Source: Lihuaxuella thermophila (GTDB lineage Bacteria; Bacillota; Bacilli; Thermoactinomycetales; Thermoactinomycetaceae). Taken from it: 64,000 nucleotides of DNA. The notes under the pieces were generated by a model. That model was not told where the DNA came from. It saw only the letters and a program-made list of their open reading frames with translations, and did no database searches. The stretch lies in the NCBI RefSeq assembly GCF_900110165.1, contig NZ_FOCQ01000014.1, forward strand, positions 47,805-111,804. Reading direction: 5' to 3'. Each line of letters begins with the position of its first letter. The first letter of the stretch is position 1. The translations under genes and the position numbers were made by a program. Below, in pieces: positions 35,380 to 45,274 of this stretch.

Positions 35380-35655
35380 GTGAGACAAATCACGATCGAA
35401 TTTTGCATTTCCAATCTGGTGAACGGTTCGTTATCAGTTTATTACCGCTTAAAAGAAGATTTTCCCCAGCTGGAAATCAGAGCAGAAAGATGTTTGGGAT
35501 ATTGCGGGCGCTGTGTCAATACATTCTTCGCACTCGTTGACAATGAACTGGTGGAAGCGGAAACGCCTGATGAGCTGTGCGAAAATATCATATATACAAT
35601 CGCTGAGAAAACTTTCACTCCCAACAGTTACAGCGGGGGAAGATCCACGTTTTAA
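35380..35655 (+). CDS. DUF1450 family protein (YuzB paralogue)
   Basis: A 91-residue protein. ITIEFCISNL...RCLGYCGRC...FFALVDNELVEAETPDEL matches YuzB/DUF1450, with the CxxxCxxC cysteines (CLGYCGRC). A second member lies at 54892-55131. Function unknown; the cysteines could bind metal or an Fe-S cluster. The GTG at 35380 follows GGAGGATAGAT. Confidence 0.8.
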   Translation: MRQITIEFCISNLVNGSLSVYYRLKEDFPQLEIRAERCLGYCGRCVNTFFALVDNELVEAETPDELCENIIYTIAEKTFTPNSYSGGRSTF

Positions 35656-35686
35656 CCTTCTCCCCGCTGACGGGCCGCTGTGATGA

Positions 35687-36070
35687 TCATGTCAGGAAGA
35701 CGAGAACGAACGAGCCTAAGCAGCAGAATATACCGGCAACTAAACTGGCAAATTGAATCTGCAGCCAGAAGGATCTTGTTCTGTCTTTTTCCTCGGAGTC
35801 CTCTTCTGTGAAAGGATCATCCGTCAGTTCGTCATCGATGCCCGTATATTTCTCCCGGTTTTTCATCATGTTTTTCATACTTTTGGCAAAAACGGTGAAA
35901 AAACCGCCTTTGACTACATAAATAAGGGCTGCAATCATCAGACAAGCAAGTCCGGCTATAAACAGATGGTTAATGAACGGGATCAACTGAAATTGAGAGG
36001 TAAGCGCAGACAGACTCAGCGATGAGACCATAAATATGAAAGTATAAACGAAATACCTGTTTTTCAGCAT
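35687..36070 (-). CDS. DUF3899-type membrane protein
   Basis: A 127-residue protein with three membrane segments: VYTFIFMVSSLSLSAL, FIAGLACLMIAALIYVV and FASLVAGIFCCLGSFVLVFL. An acidic loop (DDELTDDPFTEEDSEEKD) separates the second and third. The layout fits the DUF3899 family. Function unknown. The ATG follows GGAGGCCTGCT. Confidence 0.65.
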   Translation of the reverse strand: MLKNRYFVYTFIFMVSSLSLSALTSQFQLIPFINHLFIAGLACLMIAALIYVVKGGFFTVFAKSMKNMMKNREKYTGIDDELTDDPFTEEDSEEKDRTRSFWLQIQFASLVAGIFCCLGSFVLVFLT

Positions 36071-36252
36071 AGCAGGCCTCCAATTATGAAGAAGTTGAAT
36101 GAGGGGAACCGGTATGAAGGGGGAGGGTTAGCCCTTTTCTATTACACCCGATTCATTTATAATTAACAAGTCATTACGAATATGTGCGCTCCCTGCCATG
36201 ACCTGTTAATCCGGAAAGATTTTAATTATTTGGATAAGGAGGGATCCACCGA

Positions 36253-37908
36253 ATGAACCAAAAAAAGTGGAGAGCACTTCTGGGGATCGTTCTTTCAGCC
36301 GGATTGCTGCTGAGCGGATGTAACAGTTTTACTCCGGCCGGCAGCTCGGGTGAAAGTGTCTTAAGCGACAACCAAACACTGAGGATGGCGGAAAGCCAGG
36401 AACTTATTTCATTGGACAGCGCAAAGGCTGCTGATGTTGCTTCATTCAATATTTTGAATAATGTGCAAGAAGGCTTGATGAGAATAGGCAAGGAAAAGAA
36501 ACCGGAGTATGGGATCGCCCAAGAGGTGGAAATCAGTCCGGATAAAAAAACCTATACCTTTAAACTGCGTGAGGATGCAGTATGGAGTGACGGGAAGCCG
36601 GTGACGGCCCACGACTTTGAATACGCATGGAAACGGGCGCTCGATCCTGCCACCAAGTCGGAATATGCTTACATCCTGTATCCGATCGTCAATGCGGAAG
36701 AATACAATACAGGAAAAGCCAAAGCCGATCAAGTCGGAATCAAGGCGACTGATAATTACACATTGGTGGTAAAACTGAAGGAGCCGAAGATCAACTTCCT
36801 GAGCATGACGACATTGTCTGTTTTCTATCCGCAACGCAAAGATATTGTGGAAAAATTTAAGGATCAATACGGAATGAAGCCGGACCGTTTGGTTTATAAC
36901 GGCCCATTTACGGTGAAGGAATGGAAGCCGCAAAAAGTTGTTTTGGTGAAAAATGAAAAATACTGGGACCGGAATGCAGTCAGTTTGAAACAAGTGGATG
37001 TTCATATCGTCAAAGATGCCGCTACAGGGATCAACTTATATAATAGCGGACAGATTGACACGGCACCCCTGACACAGGCTTTTGTGGATGCCTACAAACA
37101 AACGCCTGATTATGTGGACGTCGAATTGGCAACCACAACCTATATTTTGTTTAATCATGAAAAAGCGTTTTTCAAAAACGATAAAATCCGCAAAGCGATC
37201 AGTTTGGCCATTGACCGCGATGAGATCGCCGAATCGATCATGAAAGACGGTTCGAAGCCGGCAGGATCTCTCATCCCCCATTCGCTCAACGGCTATGGAA
37301 ACAAGTCGTTCCGGAATGGGGAAGTGGTTAAGCGGGATGTGGCAAAAGCCAAAGAATTATTCAATCAGGGTCTTGCCGAACTGGGACTCAGCAAACCGCC
37401 AACCGATATTACGATGATCAGTTACGACTCCACCGCGAGAAAAGACGTCGCCTTGTATGTGAAAGAACAGCTCCGCACCACGTTGGGACTGGAAATCAAA
37501 CTGGATGCCCCCACATGGAAAGTCCATCTGGACAAATTGAAAACGGGCAATTTTCAGATGGGAATGCTTTCCTGGTCAGCCGACTATAATGACCCGATCG
37601 GACATTTTGAGATCTGGCAGACCAGCAACCCGTTCAACTGGTCCAAATTCAGCAATGCAAAGTATGATCAACTGGTAAATCAAGCAAAGAAGGAAACCAA
37701 CCAGAAGAAGCAATATGAGCTGTTGCTGGAGGCTGAAAAAATTTTAGCAGGGACTGAAGGCGAAGGACAAGCCGGCTTTGTTCCGCTGTTCTATCAGTCC
37801 AAAGCATATGTGCAGAAGCCCTATGTCAAAGATCTGTACCGCCATGCGTACGGTGCCGAGTACAGTCTGAAGTGGGCATACATCGCCAAAGCGCAAGAGA
37901 AAAATTAA
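36253..37908 (+). CDS. Oligopeptide-binding lipoprotein OppA, first copy
   Basis: A 551-residue family 5 binding protein with lipobox LLSGC. SDGKPVTAHDFEYAWKRALDPAT and SEYAYILYPI are OppA-type signatures, shared almost word for word with the next gene. It binds oligopeptides outside the membrane. The ATG follows AAGGAGGGATCCACCGA. A terminator right after it makes it a separate transcript from the operon at 38297, so the two copies can be expressed independently while sharing the same permease and ATPases. Confidence 0.9.
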   Translation: MNQKKWRALLGIVLSAGLLLSGCNSFTPAGSSGESVLSDNQTLRMAESQELISLDSAKAADVASFNILNNVQEGLMRIGKEKKPEYGIAQEVEISPDKKTYTFKLREDAVWSDGKPVTAHDFEYAWKRALDPATKSEYAYILYPIVNAEEYNTGKAKADQVGIKATDNYTLVVKLKEPKINFLSMTTLSVFYPQRKDIVEKFKDQYGMKPDRLVYNGPFTVKEWKPQKVVLVKNEKYWDRNAVSLKQVDVHIVKDAATGINLYNSGQIDTAPLTQAFVDAYKQTPDYVDVELATTTYILFNHEKAFFKNDKIRKAISLAIDRDEIAESIMKDGSKPAGSLIPHSLNGYGNKSFRNGEVVKRDVAKAKELFNQGLAELGLSKPPTDITMISYDSTARKDVALYVKEQLRTTLGLEIKLDAPTWKVHLDKLKTGNFQMGMLSWSADYNDPIGHFEIWQTSNPFNWSKFSNAKYDQLVNQAKKETNQKKQYELLLEAEKILAGTEGEGQAGFVPLFYQSKAYVQKPYVKDLYRHAYGAEYSLKWAYIAKAQEKN

Positions 37909-37932
37909 ATGTGTTTTTTTGTATAATTTATA

Positions 37933-37967
37933 AAAAAAAGCGGACCCGGCAAGGGTTCGCTTTTTTT
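37933..37967 (+). terminator. Terminator of the first oppA copy
   Basis: An A-flanked stem (37933-37946 with 37953-37967, one G-T pair) running into seven T residues. Confidence 0.85.
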
Positions 37968-38296
37968 GTTTCGTCAGGATCGGTCAATTCCTGGTGGGTT
38001 CTATAACATAACTCTTTACAAACGAATCTTTTAAGGGTTAAATATATTATGTAGCAGCGAATTACTTATTAAAATGTTTGAAATTTAAGCTGATTTCCAT
38101 AATCTGTTCGCCTGTTGTCCGTTTCTGGCAAACATTTTTGAACAAGCCTTGTTATTTTTTTGATATGAATTGTTTTAATTTGCTGAGAGGCATTTTATGT
38201 CCGCCATGACAACTTATTCCACCATGCTTCGGGTTAAGGGCCAAGTTTGGCCTTAACTATAAAAATATATATGTTTAAAAAAGGGGGCAAAAACGA
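37968..38296 (+). other. Intergenic leader of the second oppA copy
   Basis: AT-rich, no gene. It should hold the operon promoter, but no -35/-10 pair stands out. An inverted repeat (GTTAAGGGCC at 38233-38242 with GGCCTTAAC at 38249-38257) has no T-run and may be an mRNA 5' hairpin or operator. Confidence 0.45.
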
Positions 38297-39913
38297 ATGA
38301 ACAAGAGATGGAAACTCTCTTCCTTGTTGGCCATCATGCTAGTGGCTTCATTGGTATTGTCTGCTTGTAACTTTGGCGGTGGCCAACAGGGCGGCGAAGG
38401 GCAAGTCTTGAACTTGATTGAGAGCAGCGAGCCGCCGGGCCTTGACAGTGCCAAAACCACTGACAACGTTTCTTTCAAAATCCTCAACAACGTGATGGAA
38501 GGGCTTATGCGTGCCGGTAAAGACGGCAACCCGGTACTGGGCATGGCTGCCGAAGAACCCAAAGTAAGTGACGACAAAAAGACGTATACCTTTAAAATCC
38601 GTGACGCCAAGTGGAGTGACGGAAAACCGGTAACCGCCCATGACTTTGAATACGCATGGAAACGTTCGCTGGATCCGAAGACGGCTTCTGAATACGCTTA
38701 CATTCTCTACCCGATCCTGAATGCCGAGAAATACAACACGGGTAAAGCCTCAGCCGATGAGGTCGGCGTCAAAGCGCTTGACGACAAAACCCTGGAAGTG
38801 AAGCTGGAAGCTCCGATTCCGTACTTTAAGGATCTGCTCGGCTTCCCGACTTACTTGCCGCAACGCAAGGACATCGTTGAAAAATACGGGGACAAATACG
38901 CATTGGAAGCCAAAAACCTCGTATACAACGGACCGTTTATTCTGTCTGACTGGAAGCACAATCAAAGCTTCCAATTCAAAAAGAACCCCGACTATTGGGA
39001 TGCCAAATCCGTCAAACTGGATACGGTCAACTATCAGATTGTAAAAGAATCCGCCACCCAGGTAAACCTTTATAAAACCGGAAAAGTGGACTTCACCGAA
39101 ATCGGACCTGAGCTTGTGGATACCTATAAAAACGACAAGGATCATTTCATCATCAACGAATCCACCTCCGTATATGCGGAAGTGAACCAAACGAAACCGC
39201 TTTTTGCCAACAAGAAGATCCGCCAGGCGCTTGCCATGGCCATCGACAAAAAGACTTTGACTGAAAATATCCTGAAAATCGGTGTTCCGGCCGATGCGGT
39301 CGTACCTCCGACCATCAAAGCGAATGAAACGAAGAAGTTCCGCGAACTGGCTAAAGCCGGCATTCCGTACGACAAGGATAAAGCGAAACAGCTCTGGGAA
39401 GAAGGCTTGAAAGAGCTGGGCATGTCTGCTCCGGCCGAGCTGGAAATCGTCGGGGATGATCTCCCGCGTGCCAAAGCGGCGATGGAATTCATGAAAGAGC
39501 AGTACCGCGTCAATCTGGGGCTGAACCTGAAAATCACCTCCGTACCGTTCAAGCAGCGTTTGGAAAGAGGAAAAACCGGTCAATTTGATATTCTCCTGTC
39601 CGGTTGGGGCGCGGACTACAACGATCCGATGACGTTCCTGGATCTGTTTGTGACCGGAAACAGCTTCAACCGCGGAAAATGGAGCAACAAAGAATTTGAT
39701 GCCCTCATTCAGAAATCGAAAACCAACCCGAACTTTGAGGAGCGTCTGCAAGACCTGATCAAAGCTGAACAAATCATGATGGAAGATGCGGGTCTCATCC
39801 CGATCTACTACAGAAGCCGCCACGCCGTGGTCAAAGATTATGTGAAAGACTGGGTATGGCATTCTGTCGGCCCGGATTACACCCTGAAATGGGCTTACAT
39901 TGAAGGTAAATAA
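38297..39913 (+). CDS. oppA: Oligopeptide-binding lipoprotein OppA, second copy
   Basis: A 538-residue family 5 binding protein. The signal peptide ends in the lipobox LSAC. The body carries SDGKPVTAHDFEYAWKRSLDPKT and LVYNGPFILSDW. It heads the A-B-C-D-F operon, the classic opp order, so it supplies peptides for nutrition and, by analogy with B. subtilis, may also import signalling peptides for sporulation or competence. The ATG follows AAGGGGGCAAAAACGA. A hairpin separates it from oppB. Confidence 0.92.
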   Translation: MNKRWKLSSLLAIMLVASLVLSACNFGGGQQGGEGQVLNLIESSEPPGLDSAKTTDNVSFKILNNVMEGLMRAGKDGNPVLGMAAEEPKVSDDKKTYTFKIRDAKWSDGKPVTAHDFEYAWKRSLDPKTASEYAYILYPILNAEKYNTGKASADEVGVKALDDKTLEVKLEAPIPYFKDLLGFPTYLPQRKDIVEKYGDKYALEAKNLVYNGPFILSDWKHNQSFQFKKNPDYWDAKSVKLDTVNYQIVKESATQVNLYKTGKVDFTEIGPELVDTYKNDKDHFIINESTSVYAEVNQTKPLFANKKIRQALAMAIDKKTLTENILKIGVPADAVVPPTIKANETKKFRELAKAGIPYDKDKAKQLWEEGLKELGMSAPAELEIVGDDLPRAKAAMEFMKEQYRVNLGLNLKITSVPFKQRLERGKTGQFDILLSGWGADYNDPMTFLDLFVTGNSFNRGKWSNKEFDALIQKSKTNPNFEERLQDLIKAEQIMMEDAGLIPIYYRSRHAVVKDYVKDWVWHSVGPDYTLKWAYIEGK

Positions 39914-39947
39914 TCACTCTCACCCTAAGATGGGATCAAGCTTGGCT

Positions 39948-39980
39948 GAAGGTATATGCCGGCAAAAGGCATATACCTTC
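39948..39980 (+). terminator. Hairpin between oppA and oppB
   Basis: A 13-bp perfect stem (39948-39960 with 39968-39980) and 7-base loop, with TTTTTTT only 12 bases later. Likely a partial terminator or mRNA stabiliser. Confidence 0.7.
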
Positions 39981-40025
39981 TCCATGTCTTTTTTTCGCCT
40001 GTTAGGAGAAAGGATGTGAATCAAT

Positions 40026-40952
40026 GTGCTAAGGTATACGCTTAAACGGCTCGGGTATATGGTGGTCACCTTATGGGTCATCATCACGGCCACCTTCGTG
40101 ATGATGAAAATGTTGCCGGGGGACCCGCTGAAAAGCGAAAAAGTTCCTCCCGAAGTTCGCGCGCAAATCCTGAAACAATATGGTTTGGATCAGCCACTGC
40201 CTGTTCAATATGTCAAGTATCTCGGCAATGTGGTGCAAGGCGATCTGGGCAAGTCGCTCTCGTTTGATGGTCGCAGTGTGACGGATATGATTTTGGAGGG
40301 ATTTGGTCCTTCTGCCTTTATCGGTATTCAGGGGCTTTTGTTCGGAACCGTCATCGGATTGATTCTGGGATCTGTGTCGGCATTGAAGAGAGGTTCCCTG
40401 ATCGATAATGCTTCCACCTTTTTTGCCGTGTTGGGAGTTTCGATTCCCAACTTTGTGATGGCTGCATTGCTCTCTTACTATGTCGGTGTGGTATGGGGAA
40501 TTTTGCCTCCCGGCCTCTGGGAGTCTTATGAATATTCGATTTTGCCCTCATTAGCGTTGTCATTCCCCGTGATTGCCCAAATCTCCCGCTATACCAGGAC
40601 CGAGATGGTCGAGGTGCTGGATCAGGATTATATGAAAACAGCCAAAGCCAAAGGGCTGGAGCGTTCGGCCATCATCATCCGCCATGCGCTCCGTAACGCG
40701 TTGATCCCTGCCGTAACCATCCTCGGACCGCTCGCGATCAACATTATTACCGGTTCGCTGGTTGTGGAACAGATTTTTGCCATCCCCGGCATGGGAGAAC
40801 TGTTTGTCACGTCCGTTATCAATAATGACTACACATTGATCATGGGCGTTACCATCTTCTACAGCGTGTTGATCGTTGGGGTCATCTTCCTGGTCGACCT
40901 GTTATACGGAGTGATTGATCCGCGAATCCGCCTGTCCGGAGCAAAGGAGTGA
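40026..40952 (+). CDS. oppB: Oligopeptide ABC transporter permease OppB
   Basis: A 308-residue permease with about six membrane segments. The N-terminal RYTLKRLGYMVVTLWVIITATF and the EAA loop DYMKTAKAKGLERSAIIIRHALRNA are typical of OppB. GTG at 40026 follows AAAGGATGTG; the overlapping ATG at 40024 is out of frame and stops after two codons. oppC begins 5 bases after the stop. Confidence 0.9.
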   Translation: MLRYTLKRLGYMVVTLWVIITATFVMMKMLPGDPLKSEKVPPEVRAQILKQYGLDQPLPVQYVKYLGNVVQGDLGKSLSFDGRSVTDMILEGFGPSAFIGIQGLLFGTVIGLILGSVSALKRGSLIDNASTFFAVLGVSIPNFVMAALLSYYVGVVWGILPPGLWESYEYSILPSLALSFPVIAQISRYTRTEMVEVLDQDYMKTAKAKGLERSAIIIRHALRNALIPAVTILGPLAINIITGSLVVEQIFAIPGMGELFVTSVINNDYTLIMGVTIFYSVLIVGVIFLVDLLYGVIDPRIRLSGAKE

Positions 40953-40957
40953 GATGA

Positions 40958-41887
40958 GTGAGCGCAAGCAAAAATTTGACACCGGAACTGTTTCAACCTG
41001 CAATGATTGCTGACAGCGCCAAAAACCAGCTCGCCCGGGAACGGGTAGGTTTCTGGAAGGACGCATGGCGCCGGTATTGTTCCAACAAAGGGGCTTTGAT
41101 CGGACTCATCATTATTATTGCCATCGGTTTGCTGGCTTTCATCGCCCCGGCGGTCAGTTCTTATGACTATCAAACGCAAAATGTAAAGATACAAAACAAA
41201 GAAAGCTTTTACGGAGACCATATTTTCGGAACCGACAAATTCGGCCGCGATTTGTGGACGCGTACCTGGTACGGGGCCAAGATCTCGTTGTTGATCGCTT
41301 TTTTGGCCGCTTTCCTCGATCTGGTCATCGGCGTCACCTTTGGCGGGATTTCGGGTTACTTCGGGGGCCGCGTCGATATGATTTTGCAGCGGATTATTGA
41401 GATTCTCTACTCGATTCCCAATTTGATCGTGGTGATCTTGTTGATGTTGATCTTTGAACCCGGAATCGTTCCGATCGCTGTCGCGATGGCGGTTGCCGGC
41501 TGGGTTCCCATGGCCCGCGTCGTTCGGGCGCAGATGTTGAAATTGAAATCGCAGGAGTTCGTGTTGGCTGCCCGCACGCTCGGAGCCAGCCATGGCCGCA
41601 TTCTGACGAAACACATGATTCCAAACGTAATGGGACCGATCATCATCGCGGTTACCTTTGCCATCCCGACCGCGATTTTCTTTGAGGCCTTTTTAAGCTT
41701 TATCGGATTGGGAATCCGTCCGCCGGAAGCGAGTCTGGGAGTGCTGTTGAGCGAAGGAGCAGATGTCTTCCAGCTGTTCCCGTACCAGTTGTTCTGGCCG
41801 GCAGTTGTGATCAGCTTGATCATGCTCAGCTTCAACCTGATCGGTGACGGACTCAGAGACGCACTGGATCCGAGAATGCGCAAATAA
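40958..41887 (+). CDS. oppC: Oligopeptide ABC transporter permease OppC
   Basis: A 309-residue permease. A polar N-terminal extension precedes the first segment (ALIGLIIIIAIGLLAFIAPAV). The FGTDKFGRDLWTRTWYGAK motif and the EAA loop EFVLAARTLGASHGRILTKHMIPN are conserved. The GTG at 40958 follows AAGGAGTGAGATGA. It pairs with OppB to form the pore. Confidence 0.9.
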   Translation: MSASKNLTPELFQPAMIADSAKNQLARERVGFWKDAWRRYCSNKGALIGLIIIIAIGLLAFIAPAVSSYDYQTQNVKIQNKESFYGDHIFGTDKFGRDLWTRTWYGAKISLLIAFLAAFLDLVIGVTFGGISGYFGGRVDMILQRIIEILYSIPNLIVVILLMLIFEPGIVPIAVAMAVAGWVPMARVVRAQMLKLKSQEFVLAARTLGASHGRILTKHMIPNVMGPIIIAVTFAIPTAIFFEAFLSFIGLGIRPPEASLGVLLSEGADVFQLFPYQLFWPAVVISLIMLSFNLIGDGLRDALDPRMRK

Positions 41888-41900
41888 GGGGGGAACCGGA

Positions 41901-42917
41901 ATGGCCAAAGTGTTGGAAGTTCGTGATTTGCACGTATCTTTTAAAACGTATAACGGTGAAGTGCAAGCGGTGCGCGGCGTGAGCTTTGATGTGAACAAAG
42001 GGGAAACAGTGGCCGTCGTAGGGGAATCCGGCTGCGGGAAAAGCGTGACTTCCCAAACGATCATGCGCTTGCTTCCAAGCCCGCCGAGCATGATTAAGTC
42101 CGGTGAAATCATGTTTGACGGCAAAGACCTGACCAAATTGGATGAAAAGCAGTTGGAGAAAATCCGCGGGGCGGAAATCGCGATGATTTTCCAGGACCCG
42201 ATGACCTCTTTGAACCCGACGATGACCGTTGGGGGACAAATCACCGAAGGCTTGATGAAACACCAAAAAATGAGCAAAGAGGAAGCGAAAAAGAAAGCCA
42301 TTGAGATGCTTCGCCTGGTAGGAATTCCAAGTCCGGAGTCCCGCATCAGCCAGTATCCGCACCAGTTCAGCGGCGGGATGAGACAACGGGCCATGATCGC
42401 GATCGCCTTGTCTTGCGCGCCGAAACTGCTGATCGCCGATGAGCCGACCACCGCTCTCGACGTGACCATTCAGGCGCAAATTATTGACTTGATGAAAGAG
42501 TTGCAGGAAAAAGTTGGAACCTCAATTATCTTGATTACCCACGATCTGGGTGTCGTTGCTGACATCGCTGACCGCGTGGTTGTCATGTATGCAGGAAAAG
42601 TAGTGGAATCAGGCAGTCTGGATGAAGTTTTCTATCAACCCAAACATCCTTACACCTGGGGGCTGTTGGCATCGATGCCCCGTTTGGACCAGTCGAGCGA
42701 TCAGGATCTTCAGCCCATTCCGGGAAGTCCGCCTAACTTGCTCAATCCGCCGAAAGGCTGCCCGTTTGCCGCCCGCTGCAAATACGCCATGAAAATTTGC
42801 ACCCAGGAAATGCCGGAAACCAGTGATGTTTCGTCCACGCATCGAGTGGCTTGCTGGTTGCAACATCCGATGGCTCCCAAAGTAGAGCCACCAGCCATGG
42901 CGGTAGGAGGGGAATAA
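41901..42917 (+). CDS. oppD: Oligopeptide ABC transporter ATP-binding protein OppD
   Basis: A 338-residue ATPase. Walker [10 protein letters not shown]-loop [10 protein letters not shown], signature [15 protein letters not shown], Walker [13 protein letters not shown], and the peptide-transporter C-terminus with [20 protein letters not shown] at 41901 follows AAGGGGGGAACCGGA. The stop is followed one base later by the oppF start. Confidence 0.92.
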   Translation: MAKVLEVRDLHVSFKTYNGEVQAVRGVSFDVNKGETVAVVGESGCGKSVTSQTIMRLLPSPPSMIKSGEIMFDGKDLTKLDEKQLEKIRGAEIAMIFQDPMTSLNPTMTVGGQITEGLMKHQKMSKEEAKKKAIEMLRLVGIPSPESRISQYPHQFSGGMRQRAMIAIALSCAPKLLIADEPTTALDVTIQAQIIDLMKELQEKVGTSIILITHDLGVVADIADRVVVMYAGKVVESGSLDEVFYQPKHPYTWGLLASMPRLDQSSDQDLQPIPGSPPNLLNPPKGCPFAARCKYAMKICTQEMPETSDVSSTHRVACWLQHPMAPKVEPPAMAVGGE

Positions 42918-42918
42918 G

Positions 42919-43947
42919 ATGAGTCAACTGCAAACAGTTAAAATGGAGACCCGGACAACCAGCCAAGCGAAAAAAGATGTGATTCTGGAAGTAAGAAACC
43001 TGAAAAAACATTTTATCCTGGGGAAGAACCAAGTGGTGCAGGCGGTGGACGGAGTCTCGTTCGATGTGTACCGCGGTGAAACACTCGGGCTTGTCGGCGA
43101 ATCGGGTTGCGGCAAATCCACCATCGGGCGGACACTGATCCGTTTGTACAATGCGACCAGCGGATCGGTCAAATTTGACGGAAAAGATATCTACAGTCTC
43201 AAAGGAAAAGAACTGAAAAAATTTAACCAAAAAATGCAGATGATATTCCAGGATCCGTATGCTTCGCTCAACCCGCGGATGACGGTGATGGATATCATTG
43301 CCGAGGGGATTGATATCCATGGGCTCGCCAAAGGGGAAGAGCGCCGCAGACGGGTCATCGAACTTCTGGAGACCGTCGGATTAAATGAAGAACATGCGGA
43401 CCGTTTCCCCCATGAATTCAGCGGCGGGCAGCGCCAGCGGATCGGGATTGCCCGCGCCCTGGCTGTCGAACCTGATTTCATCATCGCCGATGAGCCCATT
43501 TCGGCCCTTGATGTTTCGATTCAGGCCCAAGTGGTCAACTTGATGAAAAGGTTGCAAAGGGAAAGAGGTCTCACTTATCTCTTCATCGCCCATGACCTGT
43601 CGATGGTGAAATATATCTCTGACCGGGTCGGAGTCATGTACCTCGGGAATCTGGTTGAATTGGCTGAAAGTGATGAGCTGTACGACAACCCGCTTCATCC
43701 CTATACCGAAGCCCTGCTTTCCGCTGTGCCGATTCCGGACCCGGAGACGGCCCGCACCCGGGAGCGGATTATTCTGGAAGGAGACGTCCCCAGCCCGATC
43801 AATCCCCCCAGCGGATGCCGCTTCCGCACCCGTTGCCCGAAAGCGATGGACATCTGCAGCCAGGTGGTTCCAACCTGGCAGGAAGCCGCACCGAACCACT
43901 GGGTGGCGTGCCATTTATATAACGATGAAGCGAAACGTGAATCCTAA
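42919..43947 (+). CDS. oppF: Oligopeptide ABC transporter ATP-binding protein OppF
   Basis: A 342-residue ATPase with an N-terminal extension of about 20 residues. Walker [11 protein letters not shown]-loop [10 protein letters not shown], signature [15 protein letters not shown], Walker [14 protein letters not shown]-terminal domain [18 protein letters not shown]. The ATG follows GGAGGGGAATAAG. It ends the opp operon; a terminator follows. Confidence 0.92.
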   Translation: MSQLQTVKMETRTTSQAKKDVILEVRNLKKHFILGKNQVVQAVDGVSFDVYRGETLGLVGESGCGKSTIGRTLIRLYNATSGSVKFDGKDIYSLKGKELKKFNQKMQMIFQDPYASLNPRMTVMDIIAEGIDIHGLAKGEERRRRVIELLETVGLNEEHADRFPHEFSGGQRQRIGIARALAVEPDFIIADEPISALDVSIQAQVVNLMKRLQRERGLTYLFIAHDLSMVKYISDRVGVMYLGNLVELAESDELYDNPLHPYTEALLSAVPIPDPETARTRERIILEGDVPSPINPPSGCRFRTRCPKAMDICSQVVPTWQEAAPNHWVACHLYNDEAKRES

Positions 43948-43955
43948 ACATGTAG

Positions 43956-43980
43956 AAGGCGGTTGCTACCGCCTTTTTTT
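43956..43980 (+). terminator. Terminator of the opp operon
   Basis: An 8-bp perfect stem (43956-43963 with 43968-43975), 4-base loop, followed by TTTTT. Confidence 0.88.
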
Positions 43981-44284
43981 GTATTGTAAAAAAATCTTCG
44001 CCCGAATCCGCTGAGCCTGTCGTTTTTTGGAAGAGGGGATAAATGTGTTGTTTTTCCTAATTTTGTGTAAGCAAGAGGCAGTATATATTTTTTTAAATAA
44101 AAATCATCCTCCATCAGAAGGAAATTAAACAAGGCAGATCGAATACTTACCGATGGACAAGTCATGCTCTTTTTTCATTTTATGAATATTTACTTATGTG
44201 CGAGTTTTTAATCTGGATTAATTTCTATAACTATTTACCTATTTGCATTCATCCATATGTTGTCATTTTGTAGGGGGTAACAGG
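43981..44284 (+). other. AT-rich leader of the third peptide transporter operon
   Basis: No gene. The promoter should lie here, but several AT-rich boxes compete and none has a clear -35/-10 pair. The TAGGGGGT site at the end serves the ATPase gene at 44285. Confidence 0.4.
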
Positions 44285-45274
44285 GTGTCTCAAGAACTTT
44301 TACAAATTCATAATCTTAAAACTTACTTTTTTTCAGATTCCGGCAAGATCCCCGCAGTAGACGGGATTACGCTCAGCGTCAAGCGGAGGGAAACGGTTGC
44401 GCTGGTGGGCGAATCCGGATGCGGAAAAAGTATTACCTCCTTATCCATCATGGGTTTGCTCCCGGAATCGGGGAAGATCGTCGATGGTGAAATCATCTTT
44501 AACGGTGAAAACCTGGTCAAAAAAACGGATGCTGAGATGGAGCGCCTCCGCGGCAATGAGATCTCGATGATTTTTCAGGAGCCGATGACTTCTCTCAATC
44601 CGGTGCTCACCATTGGTGAACAGATTATGGAAGGGATCATTCTCCACCGGAAAGTGAGCAAGCAGGAAGCGAGAGAGCGGGCGGTTCAAATGTTGAAGCT
44701 GGTCGGTTTTCCCCGCGCGGAGGAAATCTTGTCCGAATATCCGCACCAACTGTCCGGGGGAATGAGGCAAAGAGTGATGATCGCGATGGCGATGGCGACC
44801 AATCCCAAGCTGTTGATCGCCGACGAGCCGACCACTGCCCTGGATGTGACGATTCAGGCCCAAATTTTGGAATTGATGAGAGAAGTAAAAGAAAAATTTG
44901 AAACCTCGATCCTGCTGATTACCCATGATCTCGGCGTCGTTGCCGAAATGGCCGACCGGGTGATCGTGATGTATGCGGGAAAAGTGGTGGAAGAGGCCGG
45001 TGTGGAAGAACTGTTTGAAAAGCCGTCCCATCCGTACACCGAAGGGTTGATGAAATCCGTGCCCAGTCTGGAAGAGTCACAACAGCGCCTGTATTCCATC
45101 CGCGGCAATGTTCCGTCTCCGGATGAACTTCCGAAGGGATGCCGCTTTGCCCCGCGCTGTGACAAGGCCTGGGACCGGTGTTTTGCCTCGGAGCCGGATC
45201 TGAAGGAAATCGCACCCGGACACGCTGTCCGTTGTTTTTTGTATCAGTCTGAAGAAGGGAACGAACCGCGATGA
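44285..45274 (+). CDS. appD: Peptide ABC transporter ATP-binding protein (AppD type)
   Basis: A 329-residue ATPase. Walker [10 protein letters not shown]-loop [10 protein letters not shown], signature [15 protein letters not shown], Walker [14 protein letters not shown]-terminal domain [17 protein letters not shown]. First gene of a D-F-A-B-C operon as in B. subtilis app. Closely similar to the ATPase at 5150, suggesting an old operon duplication. GTG at 44285 follows GGGGGT by 7 bases; an upstream in-frame ATG at 44243 lacks a site. Confidence 0.9.
   Translation: MSQELLQIHNLKTYFFSDSGKIPAVDGITLSVKRRETVALVGESGCGKSITSLSIMGLLPESGKIVDGEIIFNGENLVKKTDAEMERLRGNEISMIFQEPMTSLNPVLTIGEQIMEGIILHRKVSKQEARERAVQMLKLVGFPRAEEILSEYPHQLSGGMRQRVMIAMAMATNPKLLIADEPTTALDVTIQAQILELMREVKEKFETSILLITHDLGVVAEMADRVIVMYAGKVVEEAGVEELFEKPSHPYTEGLMKSVPSLEESQQRLYSIRGNVPSPDELPKGCRFAPRCDKAWDRCFASEPDLKEIAPGHAVRCFLYQSEEGNEPR

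Noticed and set aside
35067..35414. Minus-strand 115-codon frame upstream of the DUF1450 gene
   Set aside because: Overlaps the DUF1450 start region, has no ribosome site and an unnatural composition.
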